A stretch of DNA of 64,000 bases, from assembly GCF_963583255.1 (NCBI RefSeq), contig NC_084816.1:18215100-18279099 (forward strand), in the 5' to 3' direction. This stretch comes from Pyrus communis. Taxonomy: Eukaryota > Streptophyta > Magnoliopsida > Rosales > Rosaceae. Position 1 is the stretch's first letter; every line of letters starts with the position of its first letter. The notes under the pieces were generated by a model. It was not told the origin of the DNA and did not search any database. It was given only the letters and a program-made list of their open reading frames with translations. The position numbers were made by a program, and so were the translations under genes. Below, piece after piece: positions 1-11,559 of the stretch.

Positions 1-868
1 TCCGACCACGCTAACCCTTGTGTCGAAGCATAATGCACGGATTTGTTCTGCCGGTGCCAGAGTATAGCTGAGTTGTTAGAATATTGGCGAAGCTCCGTAT
101 CATTGTAGCCTTGTAGGGAGCTTCTTTTGTGGCACAATGCAGTGCATTTGATTTTTGCTTTCCCTCTGAGATCCAAATAAAAGAAAAAACAAGCGCAATA
201 CATCCTTCATTTTTAGTTTTTTGACAAGTGAATACAGAGTTGTACACCAAATTTTTGTTACATTTATGTACATCGAAGTCGCTATGACTTGCAATTTTGG
301 TTACATTTATGTACCTCGAAGTCGCTATGACTTGCGTAAGAATTTTGTTGTGTGATCAAGGTCTTGAGAAATAAATTTAAGGTTGTATGCCATATCATTC
401 CAAGTGCCTGCAGTTATATAAATAAACACTCGGTTTATAGAAACACTTTGGAACATTTGACTATAACATGCTCCGCCTAACACTAACTAGTTCTGACCAG
501 CTATATTAAAATAACAAATCTGGACACAAAATTGCCCAAAATATAATCAAAATTACCACAAAGTAGGGTTTGTTCTTAATATTAATGTTGTGCAAACTAC
601 TTATGTTGTTTATTACTAAAATTTAAACTTACATGTACTTCATTTAAACTACTTTTCTTTGCGTCTCAATGTATCCGGTTTGTAATTTCTCTCAATCATG
701 CACATCACAAACTTGTTGAGTAGTTCAATATCGATAGATAGCTAAAATCGTGAAAGGAGATGCAGTGTACTACATTACTTTTTTCAGTTGTCTTTTGAGG
801 TTACAATTTGTGATTTTGAAATTATTTAGTGGTTAGTTTCATGGGATTTGACATAACATCTTCATCAG
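1..868. other. Non-coding DNA upstream of the first visible aconitase exon
   Basis: No recognisable exon is seen here. The N-terminal part of aconitase (roughly the first 120 residues of the family) should lie upstream of position 869, but no matching translation is found in these 868 bases. The stretch is therefore either a long intron of the aconitase copy or flanking DNA of a 5'-truncated copy. It contains a two-copy tandem repeat (258-335). Confidence 0.5.
258..335. repeat. Two-copy tandem repeat, 43-bp period
   Basis: A 35-base segment starting TTACATTTATGTAC and ending GCTATGACTTGC occurs at 258-292 and again at 301-335 with one base difference. The repeat unit including the spacer is 43 bp. 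Confidence 0.9.
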
Positions 869-3800
869 GTTCCGGTAGATGTTGTCGTTGATCATTCAGT
901 CCAGGTTGATGTAGCAAGAACTGAAAATGCACTAAGGGAAAATATGGAACTTGAATTTGAGAGGAATAAAGAGAGATTTGCTTTCCTCAAATGGGGAGCA
1001 TCTGCTTTTCATAACATGCTCGTTGTACCTCCCGGTTGTGGAATTGTCCATCAGGCAAAGAAATTGGTTGTATGGCATGAATAGTTGGTCATTTGGCTTA
1101 CCCACTAGCTGATGTTATTAATCTTTAACCTCTTAGGTTAGTTGTTGAGGTGCGATTATTAGGGCTTTCTAGTTGCTGAATGTAAATTTCTGGCAAAATT
1201 CACTTATGGGAGGTATAACATGCCAATTTTCACTTTATTATGATTTTGCAGGTTAATCTGGAATTCCTTGGAAGGGTTGTTTTTAACACCAATGGAATTC
1301 TATACCCTGACAGTGTGTTTGGTACTGATTCCCACACTACCATGATTGATGGATTAGGAGTTGCGGGCTGGGGTGTCGGTGGGATTGAAGCTGAGGCAGC
1401 CATGCTTGGTCAGGTAAAGTGTCCTAATTATGCTTTGTCTTTCCATCGCAGGTGTGTTGTCATAGATAAGTGTCTAATTTAACACATCTATCTAAAGGGT
1501 AGTGTATCTAGAACTGAACAGCGTTAAGTCTCGTATTCTTATAAAATGCATTCACCTTCACTTTTTGGTTAGAATGTTTAATGTGAAAGTTAAATTACTC
1601 TCCTGGCTATGTCTTTCACACTGAAATTTCATATTTTCCAGCCCATATGCATGTTGTTGTCTGGTGTTGTTGGGTTCAAGCTTACTGGGAAACTGCGTGA
1701 CGGTGTCACTGCTACAGATTTGGTTGTAACTGTCACACAAATGTTAAAGAAACATGGTGTTTTTGGCAAGTTTGTTGAGTTCTACGGTAAGTCCAGTAAT
1801 CATTAAGCTGAAGATTGTAGTTTTAGTTTCCATACATCGACATACACAGTAACTCATTTGCATATGCATGTAGGTGAAGGGATGGGTGAGTTATCACTTG
1901 CTGATAGGGCCACTATTGCAAACATGTCTCCTGAATATGGAGCAACCATGGGCTTCTTCCCAGTAGATAATGTTACATTGCAGTATCCGATTTGAGATGG
2001 CTGCTTGGATCTAACTTCTAGGGGATTTGTAGCCAGCCTCGACAAGAAAGGGCATACACATCCTATCTGCAGTTGGACCTTGCAGATGTTGAACCCTGTG
2101 TTTCCAGACCAAAGCGGTATCTATTGCATTCCACATATGTGTTCCATGAAATGAGACTTTGTATTCTGTAATTTTAATCCATTCCACTTATATATAGACC
2201 TCATGACCGAGTACCTTTGAAAGACGTGAAGGCAGACTGGCATGCATGTTTAGATAAAAAAGTTGGATTCAAGGTGAGTCCTGGCAACGTATCATGTAAC
2301 ATACTCTGACTTTTTTGGGTTTCGAGTCAGATTCTCTTTCTATCTTCAAGTAGGCTGATTATTTGATCATTGTGGTTTATATATACCCATTCAAAGAGTT
2401 GGTTCGTACAAAAGTTGGCCTTGTAGTTCAGTCTATCCACTTTAATATAGCTAATTAGTTTCAAGTTCGTAGTTCTGGTCCTTGAATCTAAAAAATACTA
2501 CCTTAGGTTCTAAATATATAGCTTAGCTTGGCTGTTTACTGATCCACGCTGTTGTTTGTGTTCTTCCTGTCCATTGCAGGGGTTTGCTGTATCAAAGGAA
2601 GAACAAGGTAAAGTGGAAAAGTTTTCATTCCACGGACAACCTGCTGAGTTCAGGCATGGCAGCGTCGTCATTGCAGCAATTACAAGTTGCACAATCAAAT
2701 CCAGTCCCACTGTCATGGTTGGGGCTGGACTTGTAGCAAAGAAAGCTAGTGAACTAGGCTTGGAGGTTGGTTTTGACTTTGATATGTTGTTTCATTTGAT
2801 GCCACTGGTAGAATTACAAAATCTTGATGCAGGACGAGTAATTTTATCTTACTTTTGCCCTTAAGTATTAAGGTTGTGGTGCATTATACATATGGATTTC
2901 TAACACAGTAATACGATAATGCGATTTTATACCAGGTACAGCCATGGATTAAAACAAGTCTTGCTCCTGGTTCTAGGGTTGTGACAGAATATCTGCTTCA
3001 GAGGTATGCCATAAAATGGTCGATCGTTTGGTTGCCTAATAGTGTATGAAAGCCTAAACGTTGTGTCTGCTTGCAGTGGCCTGCTGAAGTACTTGAACCA
3101 GCTGGGTTTCAATGTTGTTGGCTACGGCTGCACCACATGTATTGGGAATTCTGGAGAACTTGATGAATCCGTTGCTTCAGCAATTTCTGAGAATGGTATT
3201 AAAAATCTTAACTTACGCTTAAATTTCACTTATTCAGTGACTATTACTGCAAGTAGTCTGCAAGGAGCTAGTGAATTTTAATTATATGTTGGCATATATA
3301 ATAATGTTTTGACAAAATATTTTATGATCTAAGCAGATTTTCAACCCCATGTTTTCCTCCAATAAATTGTATTGATGTACTATTTTTGATCTTTTGTTTC
3401 TGTCCGTGATTTTGTCGAGGATGGGATTTGATTCCGCAGGTTTCAGAGAACTTTGAGGCCCTTGATATCACCTTTTAGAGTCCTATTTTCATTTTTTTTC
3501 CCCTGATTTTCACTGCATGGTTGCCTTCTGCAGACATTGTTGCTGTAGCTGTTCTATCTGGAAACAGAAATTTCGAAGGCCATATTCACCGGCTGACAAG
3601 AGCTAATTATCTTGCTTCCCCTCCTTTGGTTGTTGCCTATGCGCTTGATGGCACGGTATGTGAAGAGCCTTTTTTGGGTGCATACTAATATGGAAACAGC
3701 TTTATATATTATGTTTGTTGAGTACATTTTTCTCTTCGGGCAAACAGCTGTATACGCTCCCCGCTACCCCACATCTCGGAAGAAAAGGTAAAATTAATGT

Positions 3801-5274
3801 CCTGTTCTTGTTAGTTTGTGGTAGAGGTTCTTAATTAACTCTAAATTCTTTCTAATCCCTCCAGGTTGACATTGATTTTGATACAGAGCCAGTTGGAATA
3901 GGGAAGGATGGGAAGACTGTATACTTCAAGGATATATGGCCTAGTAATGAAGAAATTGCACAGGTGGATCGATTTACACTTAGATTTTGTATCACCGATA
4001 CAAAGTTTTGAACAATTGTCTAATGATTTGATCCAGTTGAAATGTTGACGTACGCACATTTGTAGGTCGTTCAATCTAGTGTCTTACCTGACATGTTCAA
4101 GAGCACGTATGAGGGCATTACGAAGGGCAATCCTTTGTGGAACCAGCTCTCCGTCCCTTCTTCGACTCTTTATCCTTGGGATGTGAACTCGACATACATT
4201 CATGAGCCCCCATACTTCAAGGACATGAGCAAGGATCCGCCAGGTCCTCATGGCGTAAAGGATGCCTATTGTTTGCTAAACCTCGGTGACAGTATAATCA
4301 CGGACCATATTTCTCCATGTGGGAACATCCACAAGGACAGCCCTACTGCAAAGTATCTCCTTAAGGTTGGGGTGGGACGCAAAGATTTCAATTCCTACGG
4401 GAGTTGCCGAGGCAATGATGAGGTAATGACACGAGGAACGTTTGCCAACATCCACTTTGTGAACAAACTTTTGAATGGTGAAGTCGGTCCAAAGACAATC
4501 CACATTCCAACAGGGGAGAAACTTCATGTTTACGACGCAGCAATGGTGAGCTCCATGATGTTTTGAATTCTCTACATCTTTTGATTTTTATCTTTTCTTA
4601 TTGCCGAAGACTCAGGTCGGCATTCATATGCAGAAGTACAAGGCTGCTGAGCAGAGCACCATTGTGTTGGCTGGAGCAGATTATGGAAGCGGCAGCGCTC
4701 GAGATTGGGCTGCCAAGGGTCCAATGCTACAGGTGAGTTTCTCTTCCCTCCCTCCTCCCTCCTCCCTCTGAATGCTGTATTCCTTACAAGGACTTCTTCT
4801 GCATCAGGGAGTGAAAGCAGTCATTGCGAAAAGCTTTGAAAGAATTCGTCGTAGTAATCTGGTAGGGATGGGAATCATTCCGCTTTCTTTCAAGCCAGGT
4901 GAGGATGCAGACACGCTTGGTCTAACCGGTCATGAGCGCTGCACAATAGAGCTTCCTCGTGACATTAGTGAGATAAAGCCTGGCCAGGATGTTAAGGTCA
5001 CAACTGACCATGCAAAATCGTTTACATGCACACTCCGCTTCGACACAAAGGTACTTCACATGCTTCTGTGAATCCAGTTCATGTATAATCCCACTGAGAG
5101 TCACGTATCCGTGCCATCGGCTATAGAACAATTGTAGAGGGCCGACCTTAAGGTTCAGTCGATCGTTGTTTGAGCGGCGTTTGAGGTTTGATGTCTCTGG
5201 TTGTGCAGGTTGAGTTAGCATATTTTGACCACGGCGGCATTCTTCCATACGTCATTCGAAACATGATTAAATAG
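869..5274 (+). pseudogene. ACO: Cytosolic-type aconitate hydratase, broken copy, 5' end not present
   Basis: Aconitase interconverts citrate and isocitrate with a [4Fe-4S] cluster. Fourteen exons read by eye: 869-1054, 1252-1413, 1642-1786, 1874-2116, 2198-2273, 2580-2765, 2936-3003, 3077-3195, 3534-3655, 3865-3963, 4066-4545, 4634-4732, 4808-5050, 5209-5274 (stop TAG). All splice phases agree. Family motifs are visible: GTDSHTTM, the cluster cysteines in ITSCT and [16 protein letters not shown], and DWAAKGP. The copy is damaged. Exon 1874-2116 is 37 bp shorter than I expect for the family, shifts frame, and has an in-frame TGA at 1993-1995 just after the residues VTLQY. The NRNFEGR motif reads NRNFEGH, so the second arginine (Arg541 in IRP1 numbering) is lost. 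ERGVDRKDF reads KVGVGRKDF, losing the Arg699 equivalent. SCTN reads SCTI, SRRGND reads SCRGND, and GSSRD reads GSARD. About 120 N-terminal residues are missing from the window. The first visible intron has a GC donor. Other frames are intact, so the break may be recent. Confidence 0.82.
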
Positions 5275-5894
5275 CAAGCTTTTGAGCTTTTGGATCTGCA
5301 GCCTCTCTCGCCTATGAACTTGCCTCAGTTCAACTTTGGTTTTTTCTTTTTTGTTGGATACCATATTAACAGAATGTATGAATATTTATGTATTAGTAAC
5401 AGAATAAAGGCCAGAAATGTCAATTAGTCATTAGCACTGTTAATTAAAAAAAAAAATTTCTCAAGTTTAGGGTGCTTTCAGAAGCATGTCTGAAAACCAA
5501 TAATTTTTTGTCAGACGCTTGTCATGTGGTGAATTGGTTACAGGAGATGTGGACAAAACAGAGAAAATTTTGTGATGAAACACAAGCACACGAGAACGAG
5601 ACAAGTTTTGACATAAAACAAGTCCCATGTAAGAAACAAATGTGACGAACATAAAGCTCCTGTGTTTCACACTCCAGGTTGTTGAACATCAAATTCTGAT
5701 CAGCCTCAAAACTTCTAAACAACCTTAAAAGATTGCAGACTCTTCCGGTTCAGAATTTCCGGGGAAAAGCTTTTACGAAGAAACCTAGATACATCCAGTA
5801 AAAATAATCTGTACTTGAGAGTTCTACAGTTGTATCTGGAACGCAGATCCCTCCTGCCATGGTCGATGACGGAAGACGCGTTCCATTCTTCAGA
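5275..5894. other. Gap between convergent genes
   Basis: This stretch should hold the 3' ends of the aconitase copy (plus) and SYP61 (minus), whose stop codons face each other about 620 bp apart. It is AT-rich with an A-run near 5445. No gene or repeat is recognised. Confidence 0.5.
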
Positions 5895-8800
5895 CTAGGT
5901 GAGGAAGACCAATATAAAAAGGATGATGAACAGAACCAGCAAAAATAGTATCATCATCAACTGGCCTTTCACACCAGCCTTCTTCATCACTGCAGCCACC
6001 TTCTTCTGCAAAAATCAGAAAAACGAAAAATCTTTTCATCTCATGTGGGATCATTAATTATATATTTCAGTCAATTAGCAAGCTGAAGAAAAAGCTAAAC
6101 TCATTCCAGCGGACAGAATCTCTTTGGTAGGACAATCTATCAAGGAAACACAAACTCACCTGAACAAAATCAAGACGATTTGATGTACCATCCATTTCCG
6201 TGCCCAATTCTTCTATAATCTTCTCCTGAAGCACCAACAGGCTTCCAATTTAGCAAATGAACGAAGCAAGAATAACCCAGAAGTTCACCGGGGGGCGGGG
6301 CAGAAAAAGCTCATTTGTAAATAATAGATACAGGTTCAAGAAAAATGAATCAAAATGCTCATCTGTTTTCCCTTGCCCCCTTTCCATCATACTATCCTAA
6401 GTTCATATGCAGTAGTCACAATACCAGGAAGTACAGCGACATACAAAATTCTTACCTGTGCGAGGAGCTCTTCATGAATAGTAAGTCCAACACCGCCAAT
6501 TCTCTCCACACTTGCACTAAGTTCGTCCAACTCCTCATCTTGTTGCCTACAAGCATCAATTGATAGACATAAGATCAAAAGAAAGAGAGTTATACAGAAA
6601 ACTGGCCAAAGGATTCGGGAAAGAAAAAAATTAAGCCTGTAGATGTAAGCATTTTTCGCAACCCAGTGAAAGGGAGAAGAATTCGGATTTCACTTGGCAA
6701 CATTTCACAATAGGTGCATAGAACTCCGTATAACGACAACAAAAAAGGTTTACAATCAAATTACAAGCTCGGATGGTTTGACCCAGAGAGAATCTTTGTT
6801 CTTTCCTTTTAGAATATAAAAGTGTTCCATAATTTCAGTTATTCGATTCAATAAGACAATTCATTCCAGCTTATATAAAGAATGAAGAAGCACCTGCCAA
6901 ACATTGAATTTTAACTGAGACTTACCTAAGAATAGAATGATACCACGTAAGTTTTCCACATAAGTGTCAATTGGATGTGGGTTGTGTGCGTGAGTTTGCA
7001 AAAAACAATAAATAGAAGTAAAAATCTTACTTTATGAGAAGCAATTGTCTATCTGATTCTGAGGTTATGAAGTCGTCGTTATGGTGCGCATCATACGGGC
7101 TGGACCTTTCTGTCTCCTGAGAATTTGCCACCCTCATTAGTTCTCGACGCATCCCATTCACACTAGTTCCAGAAGACTCCTTTCCAGCTTCGACTGCTTT
7201 CTTTAAAGAGCCCACCTGATAAACTATTTGATTAATTGAGGAGCTGCTATACAGTCATCCAAAGGCAAAAAGCAACCATGTAATATGCTGTACAAATACA
7301 TAGCAGAAAATACCAAATAAAGGATCATTATGCAACAAAATATCCAAAAAAACAAAGAAAAACTGAAACTACATTTCTGTCACAAAACCGCACACTCAGA
7401 CTGCCGTCATGTAAAAGATGTAGGTAATCATTGTAAATCATAAAGACAAGGTTTGTTATGGACTTACGACAACACCACAGGTGACAAGGATTACAGATAT
7501 GAGATCTTCACCGTCACTAAAATGTTCTAAAAGAGTACAGCTTAACAGATTATACATTTATACCTGGGCACGAGCAGTGCTTGTCCATCTCCTTCGTTTT
7601 TCAAGTTCTACTTCATCAATGCCATACCATGTAGGATCTCTAGCTGCTACGGAAATCGCTTTGTCCAACTCATCTACCTTCCTATCAAGAAAGCATCCTT
7701 TTAGCAGTTGCAAGCAGAAGTTGAATTTCAAATTATTCTCAAAGTTTCGGGTTAGGTGATAAAAGAAAGGAAGGAATACAAAACAAGAAAATTATTTAAT
7801 TGTAAGCCCCTAGTCACCTTCTCTCTGACAGGGATAAAATATTGGTCTGCAAAACTATTATTGGTTTACAGAGTTTTTAATGAATGCATAGAGATCAATT
7901 TTTATTGACAGAATAAAATATTTTTCTTAAAAACATGAAAATTTAAAGGAAACTTGGAGATTTGCTAAACCGATCTTTGATGCATCAAGTATATGACATG
8001 TAAAGTTAATTTAGCACGCACAACTAACTAGTATGAACCCAATGCTTCTACTACAATGTATAAACTATCTTAAGTCATTTAGTCCTCAATATTTAGCACA
8101 TACAAACATAAAGAATGCATTGGATGTTTTGTCCCTTTGTGCACAAACCATAAAATGATTTTTATTTTAACATATTTGATTAATGGATGGATACAGTAAA
8201 ATAACCATTAGCTGCTAATATATCCTCATCTTCTATCTTTTCCATTTTTTTCTTTTTAAATGAGTATTTGCAGCCTTGTAAACAAAGTAAAATATGATCA
8301 ATTCTTGGGCTCAATACCATAAATTCCCAATGCTGTACAGATCTGAGGTGGTCAAGGGCAATTTTCTACAATAACAGATATTTTCATTTGAGCTATGGAA
8401 ATTGAAAACTACTCCATTTCTTTAATTATTTTGAGAAGCTATGTTGCTGACAAACCCATATTAGATGGTCATAAGCCAGCCTATTTCAAAGAAGTAAATC
8501 ATCCTTTCTTTTGTTTAACTGATCATAGTTTCAAGAGCACCAGCCCATTAAAAAGCAAATGATCCTCTTGACACCCACATCAACTTCCAATCTTCTATAG
8601 CTCAAAATAACCAGTTTTTTTTAGCGAGAATGTAAATCAAAACCATGACCTATGGCCATTACAAAAAAATAAACTATTGTCATCACCAATCTACAACAGG
8701 CCACCCACATTGAGAAGAAATTTTTAGTACACTGAAACTCAGTTGCAACATTTCAGTTGTTATTGATATGTTTATGGAAATTCAACAAATACCACTAAAA

Positions 8801-9444
8801 CTTGTGTTACCAGCTATTTCTATTGGTTCATTCAGACATTCATGTGGTCACAATCCCAACTCCTGCATCACAACTTTCAAATAATTATACCATGACAAAC
8901 ACCTACAATCTAATCTTTATAATAAAGAGACACAGATAAAATTAAATCAAATGTGGTAATATTGGCGCACCTGCCATTCAATGCTTCCACAAGAAGCAAG
9001 CAGCTCCTTTGTGAGACGTACTTGCTCTCCATTATCAGATGAAATACGCTCCCATTGGTGAAAAGAAGACTGTAACTTATCAATCTATCCAAGCAGGAAA
9101 TGTCATAGGCTGGATTAATTTCTACTCCCAAGCATAATGCCATGAAAACAAATTCCGCACATATACTGAGTACCAAATTCATCCGGGTTTGTGTGTGCTC
9201 GAGTGTGAGAGAAAGAGAGAGAAAGAGAGAGTGAGTCAAAAGCAGAAAGGTAATACTCCAAAGAAAGTATAAGAGCCAACTAAAGGGGCACATTGAGATG
9301 AAAACATGTATCAAACGAAATATATAAACTATACACCATTCCAGAAGCTTCCAAATGATTGAAGTGATTTGAAGTGATTTGACAACTTACAGATTCTTGA
9401 ATCTCCTCTTTCACAACATAGAATGGATCTTGAGCTGAAGGCAT
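5895..9444 (-). CDS. SYP61: Syntaxin SYP61 (Qc-SNARE of the trans-Golgi network)
   Basis: SYP61 is a tail-anchored Qc-SNARE that works in membrane fusion at the trans-Golgi network and early endosome, with SYP41-type and VTI12 partners; the Arabidopsis gene (OSM1) affects salt and osmotic stress responses. Coding exons on the minus strand are 9391-9444 (start ATG, protein begins MPSAQDPFYVVKEE), 8971-9084, 7564-7677, 7031-7215, 6456-6546, 6160-6225 and 5895-6005 (stop TAG). They join in phase to 244 codons, the usual size. An N-terminal syntaxin-6-like helical domain covers about residues 1-100. The SNARE motif follows from about residue 150 (QQDEELDELSASVERIG), with the zero-layer glutamine region near GLTIHEELLAQ. 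A C-terminal membrane anchor of about 20 residues ends FILVFLT. No disruption is seen. A non-coding leader exon lies upstream (donor at 10391-10396). The gene is convergent with the aconitase copy and divergent from AUG4. Confidence 0.95.
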
Positions 9445-10583
9445 TGTGAACGAAACTAGTCTATCCTATGAGCATCCGAAAAAGAAACTTCCATTAGAAA
9501 AACCATATCCCTAACTGCAGCCTACGATGCATGGACATGAAAATGGGGATACGTCAAATTAAAAAGAAGAATTGTTGTATGACCACAAGGGAATACGACA
9601 CGACATGGGGATCGAAGGATACCACCGTGTCCATGCATCATAGACTGCAGCTAAACATGAGAATACATGTATATAGAAGCAACAAATTCAATTCTACTGA
9701 AAGATCCACTAAACAAATCAACTGAAAACAAAACATTCAGCAAGAGTTACTGAAAACGGTTTGGTCGGCCTTAGCTCCACTTCATTTTGATTAGCGTGAA
9801 ATGAAATTCGATTTCCAAATATCCAAATGAGTTTTAAGTAAAACCCACCTGCACCTTTTTCTTCATTTTAAGTTTCAAGTTCACAAATATTTGTAATTTG
9901 GCAATTGAGTAATCCTTAATGTCATGAAAAATGAACAATCATCAATTGCCATCAATGCCACACTAATATTCCCGCTAAATTACAATTACAAGTTAATCAT
10001 ACATGAACATAATCAAGTCCTACCACAAGCAGATTTAAACACGGAATTTTCTGACATCCCATCGTAATCTACGGAATTGGAGAATGAAAGCACAAATTAC
10101 TTGGATAATTAGCTGAACTAGATCTACTTAAGCATATCATATGGATACTACTTGCTTAATCACATTAACAACTGATCACATCATCGAATCCAATTTTCAC
10201 TTAAAATCAGTAACGAATCAGACCGAATCTCAGATTAAAATCACCCAAAAATTGAATAACCCGACTGATTTGCCGCATACCGAACACCTTATACAAATCA
10301 AAACTCTCGTCCGATACACCAAAATTCCGATTTGAAACAACATATAGACATAAGTATACATATGTATCTATGTAATGGGGTGAGGGAGAGGCTTACCTGT
10401 ACGGACTGAACGGCGGAGCAGAGGGACCTGATCTGTGAGATCCACGTCTGGACTAATGCACGGAAGCAGACGAAGAAGTTTCAGAAGACGAAGTTGAGAG
10501 AGAAACTGTATGGGCTTCGGTTTTGGACATGCAATGGAACCGCTTTAATTTTTAATAAGCCCATATAGTTAGACATTCAAATA
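9445..10583 (-). other. SYP61 leader intron and leader exon
   Basis: A minus-strand splice donor (GTAAGC in reverse complement) at 10391-10396 abuts GA/GC-richer sequence from 10397 to about 10520. This fits a 5' untranslated exon joined to the exon with the ATG at 9444. The roughly 0.9 kb between is AT-rich and reads as intron. The transcription start was not determined. Confidence 0.55.
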
Positions 10584-10704
10584 GAGAAGTGTTATTAGCA
10601 TTCTAAAAATCTCATTCTACACTTCTCACAGGTATATTTTTCTTTTTTAATATAGAAAGTTTGGAGTGTAGAATGAGATTTTTAAAGTGCTAATAACAAT
10701 TTCC
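10584..10704. mobile_element. 121-bp MITE, family A, copy 1
   Basis: The element is a fold-back: its ends read GAGAAGTGTTATTAGCA and, in reverse complement, GGAAATTGTTATTAGCAC, and the inverted repeat continues inward through TCTCATTCTACAC. It is flanked by a perfect 8-bp target-site duplication, TTCAAATA (10576-10583 and 10705-10712). A second copy of exactly the same length is at 31859-31979. An 8-bp duplication fits hAT-like or Mutator-like mobilisation. Confidence 0.88.
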
Positions 10705-10712
10705 TTCAAATA

Positions 10713-11559
10713 ACCTATACTATATTAACATATGTGTCGTTGAAACCAAATTCGCGTAGTCGCAAGAGGTGGAGATGCACAAATCTAAATACCTATAAAA
10801 GAATAAATAACCATGTGTAATCCCAAGACTGGGAGTAATCCCAAGACTGGGAGTGTACCGGTCAAAGACTTTGACTATCAAGTTAGTTAACTATACAAGA
10901 CTCAAGCAATATCCCAGAAAATACGTATGCGAGAATTGTATTACCAGAGATGAAGCTAGAAGGATGTATTTACTCGAGTCGAGCAGAGACATTTTAGAAT
11001 AATAGAATTCTTATTAAATCGGGAGAATCCCAAAGAATATACTAGAAATAGATATTGTTTTTTTTTAAAGTATGATTACTTGTGACGTACACTAATCTTT
11101 TGATAGTTAGGCCTCCAAGATTATAGAAAACATGATGATTCCTTGCTGAATTAGGTTTTCGTATCTTGCGGAACAAACATGAACAATCTTCGACCACTGC
11201 AATGGAAGTTAATGAATCCATTACCAAACTTCTAAAGTTCTGATCAGTTTTATTTTGCCGCTGAAAATCATGGCTCCACACGTGTAAAATAAATAAATTT
11301 ATAATTAAATGATATATGTCGGTTTGGTTAGGTCTGGTTTGATATGGTTATGGTTGGTTTTAAAATCAGTTTAGTTGCTTTTAAAATCTTTGACATTTTC
11401 TTGGTCAAAACCACACCGAACAAGGGTACGGCAAACCACGCTGAATCCGTGGTGGTAACTGATTTGAATTCTTGCGTGAGAGTGGCAAATGCGGCATCTT
11501 TATCGTTAGGAAGGAAGAAGGAGGAAGACGACGGCATTTTGGTGATCGAGAGAGGAGAA
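10713..11559. other. Intergenic region between SYP61 and AUG4
   Basis: The stretch between the two divergent genes holds an 18-bp unit repeated exactly twice (10818-10853, unit starts TAATCCCAAGACTGG). It should include the AUG4 promoter and its 5' leader (about 11480-11559). No gene is seen. Confidence 0.5.

Noticed and set aside
8910..9314. 134-codon minus-strand frame
   Set aside because: It overlaps a true SYP61 exon in another frame and runs on into the intron.
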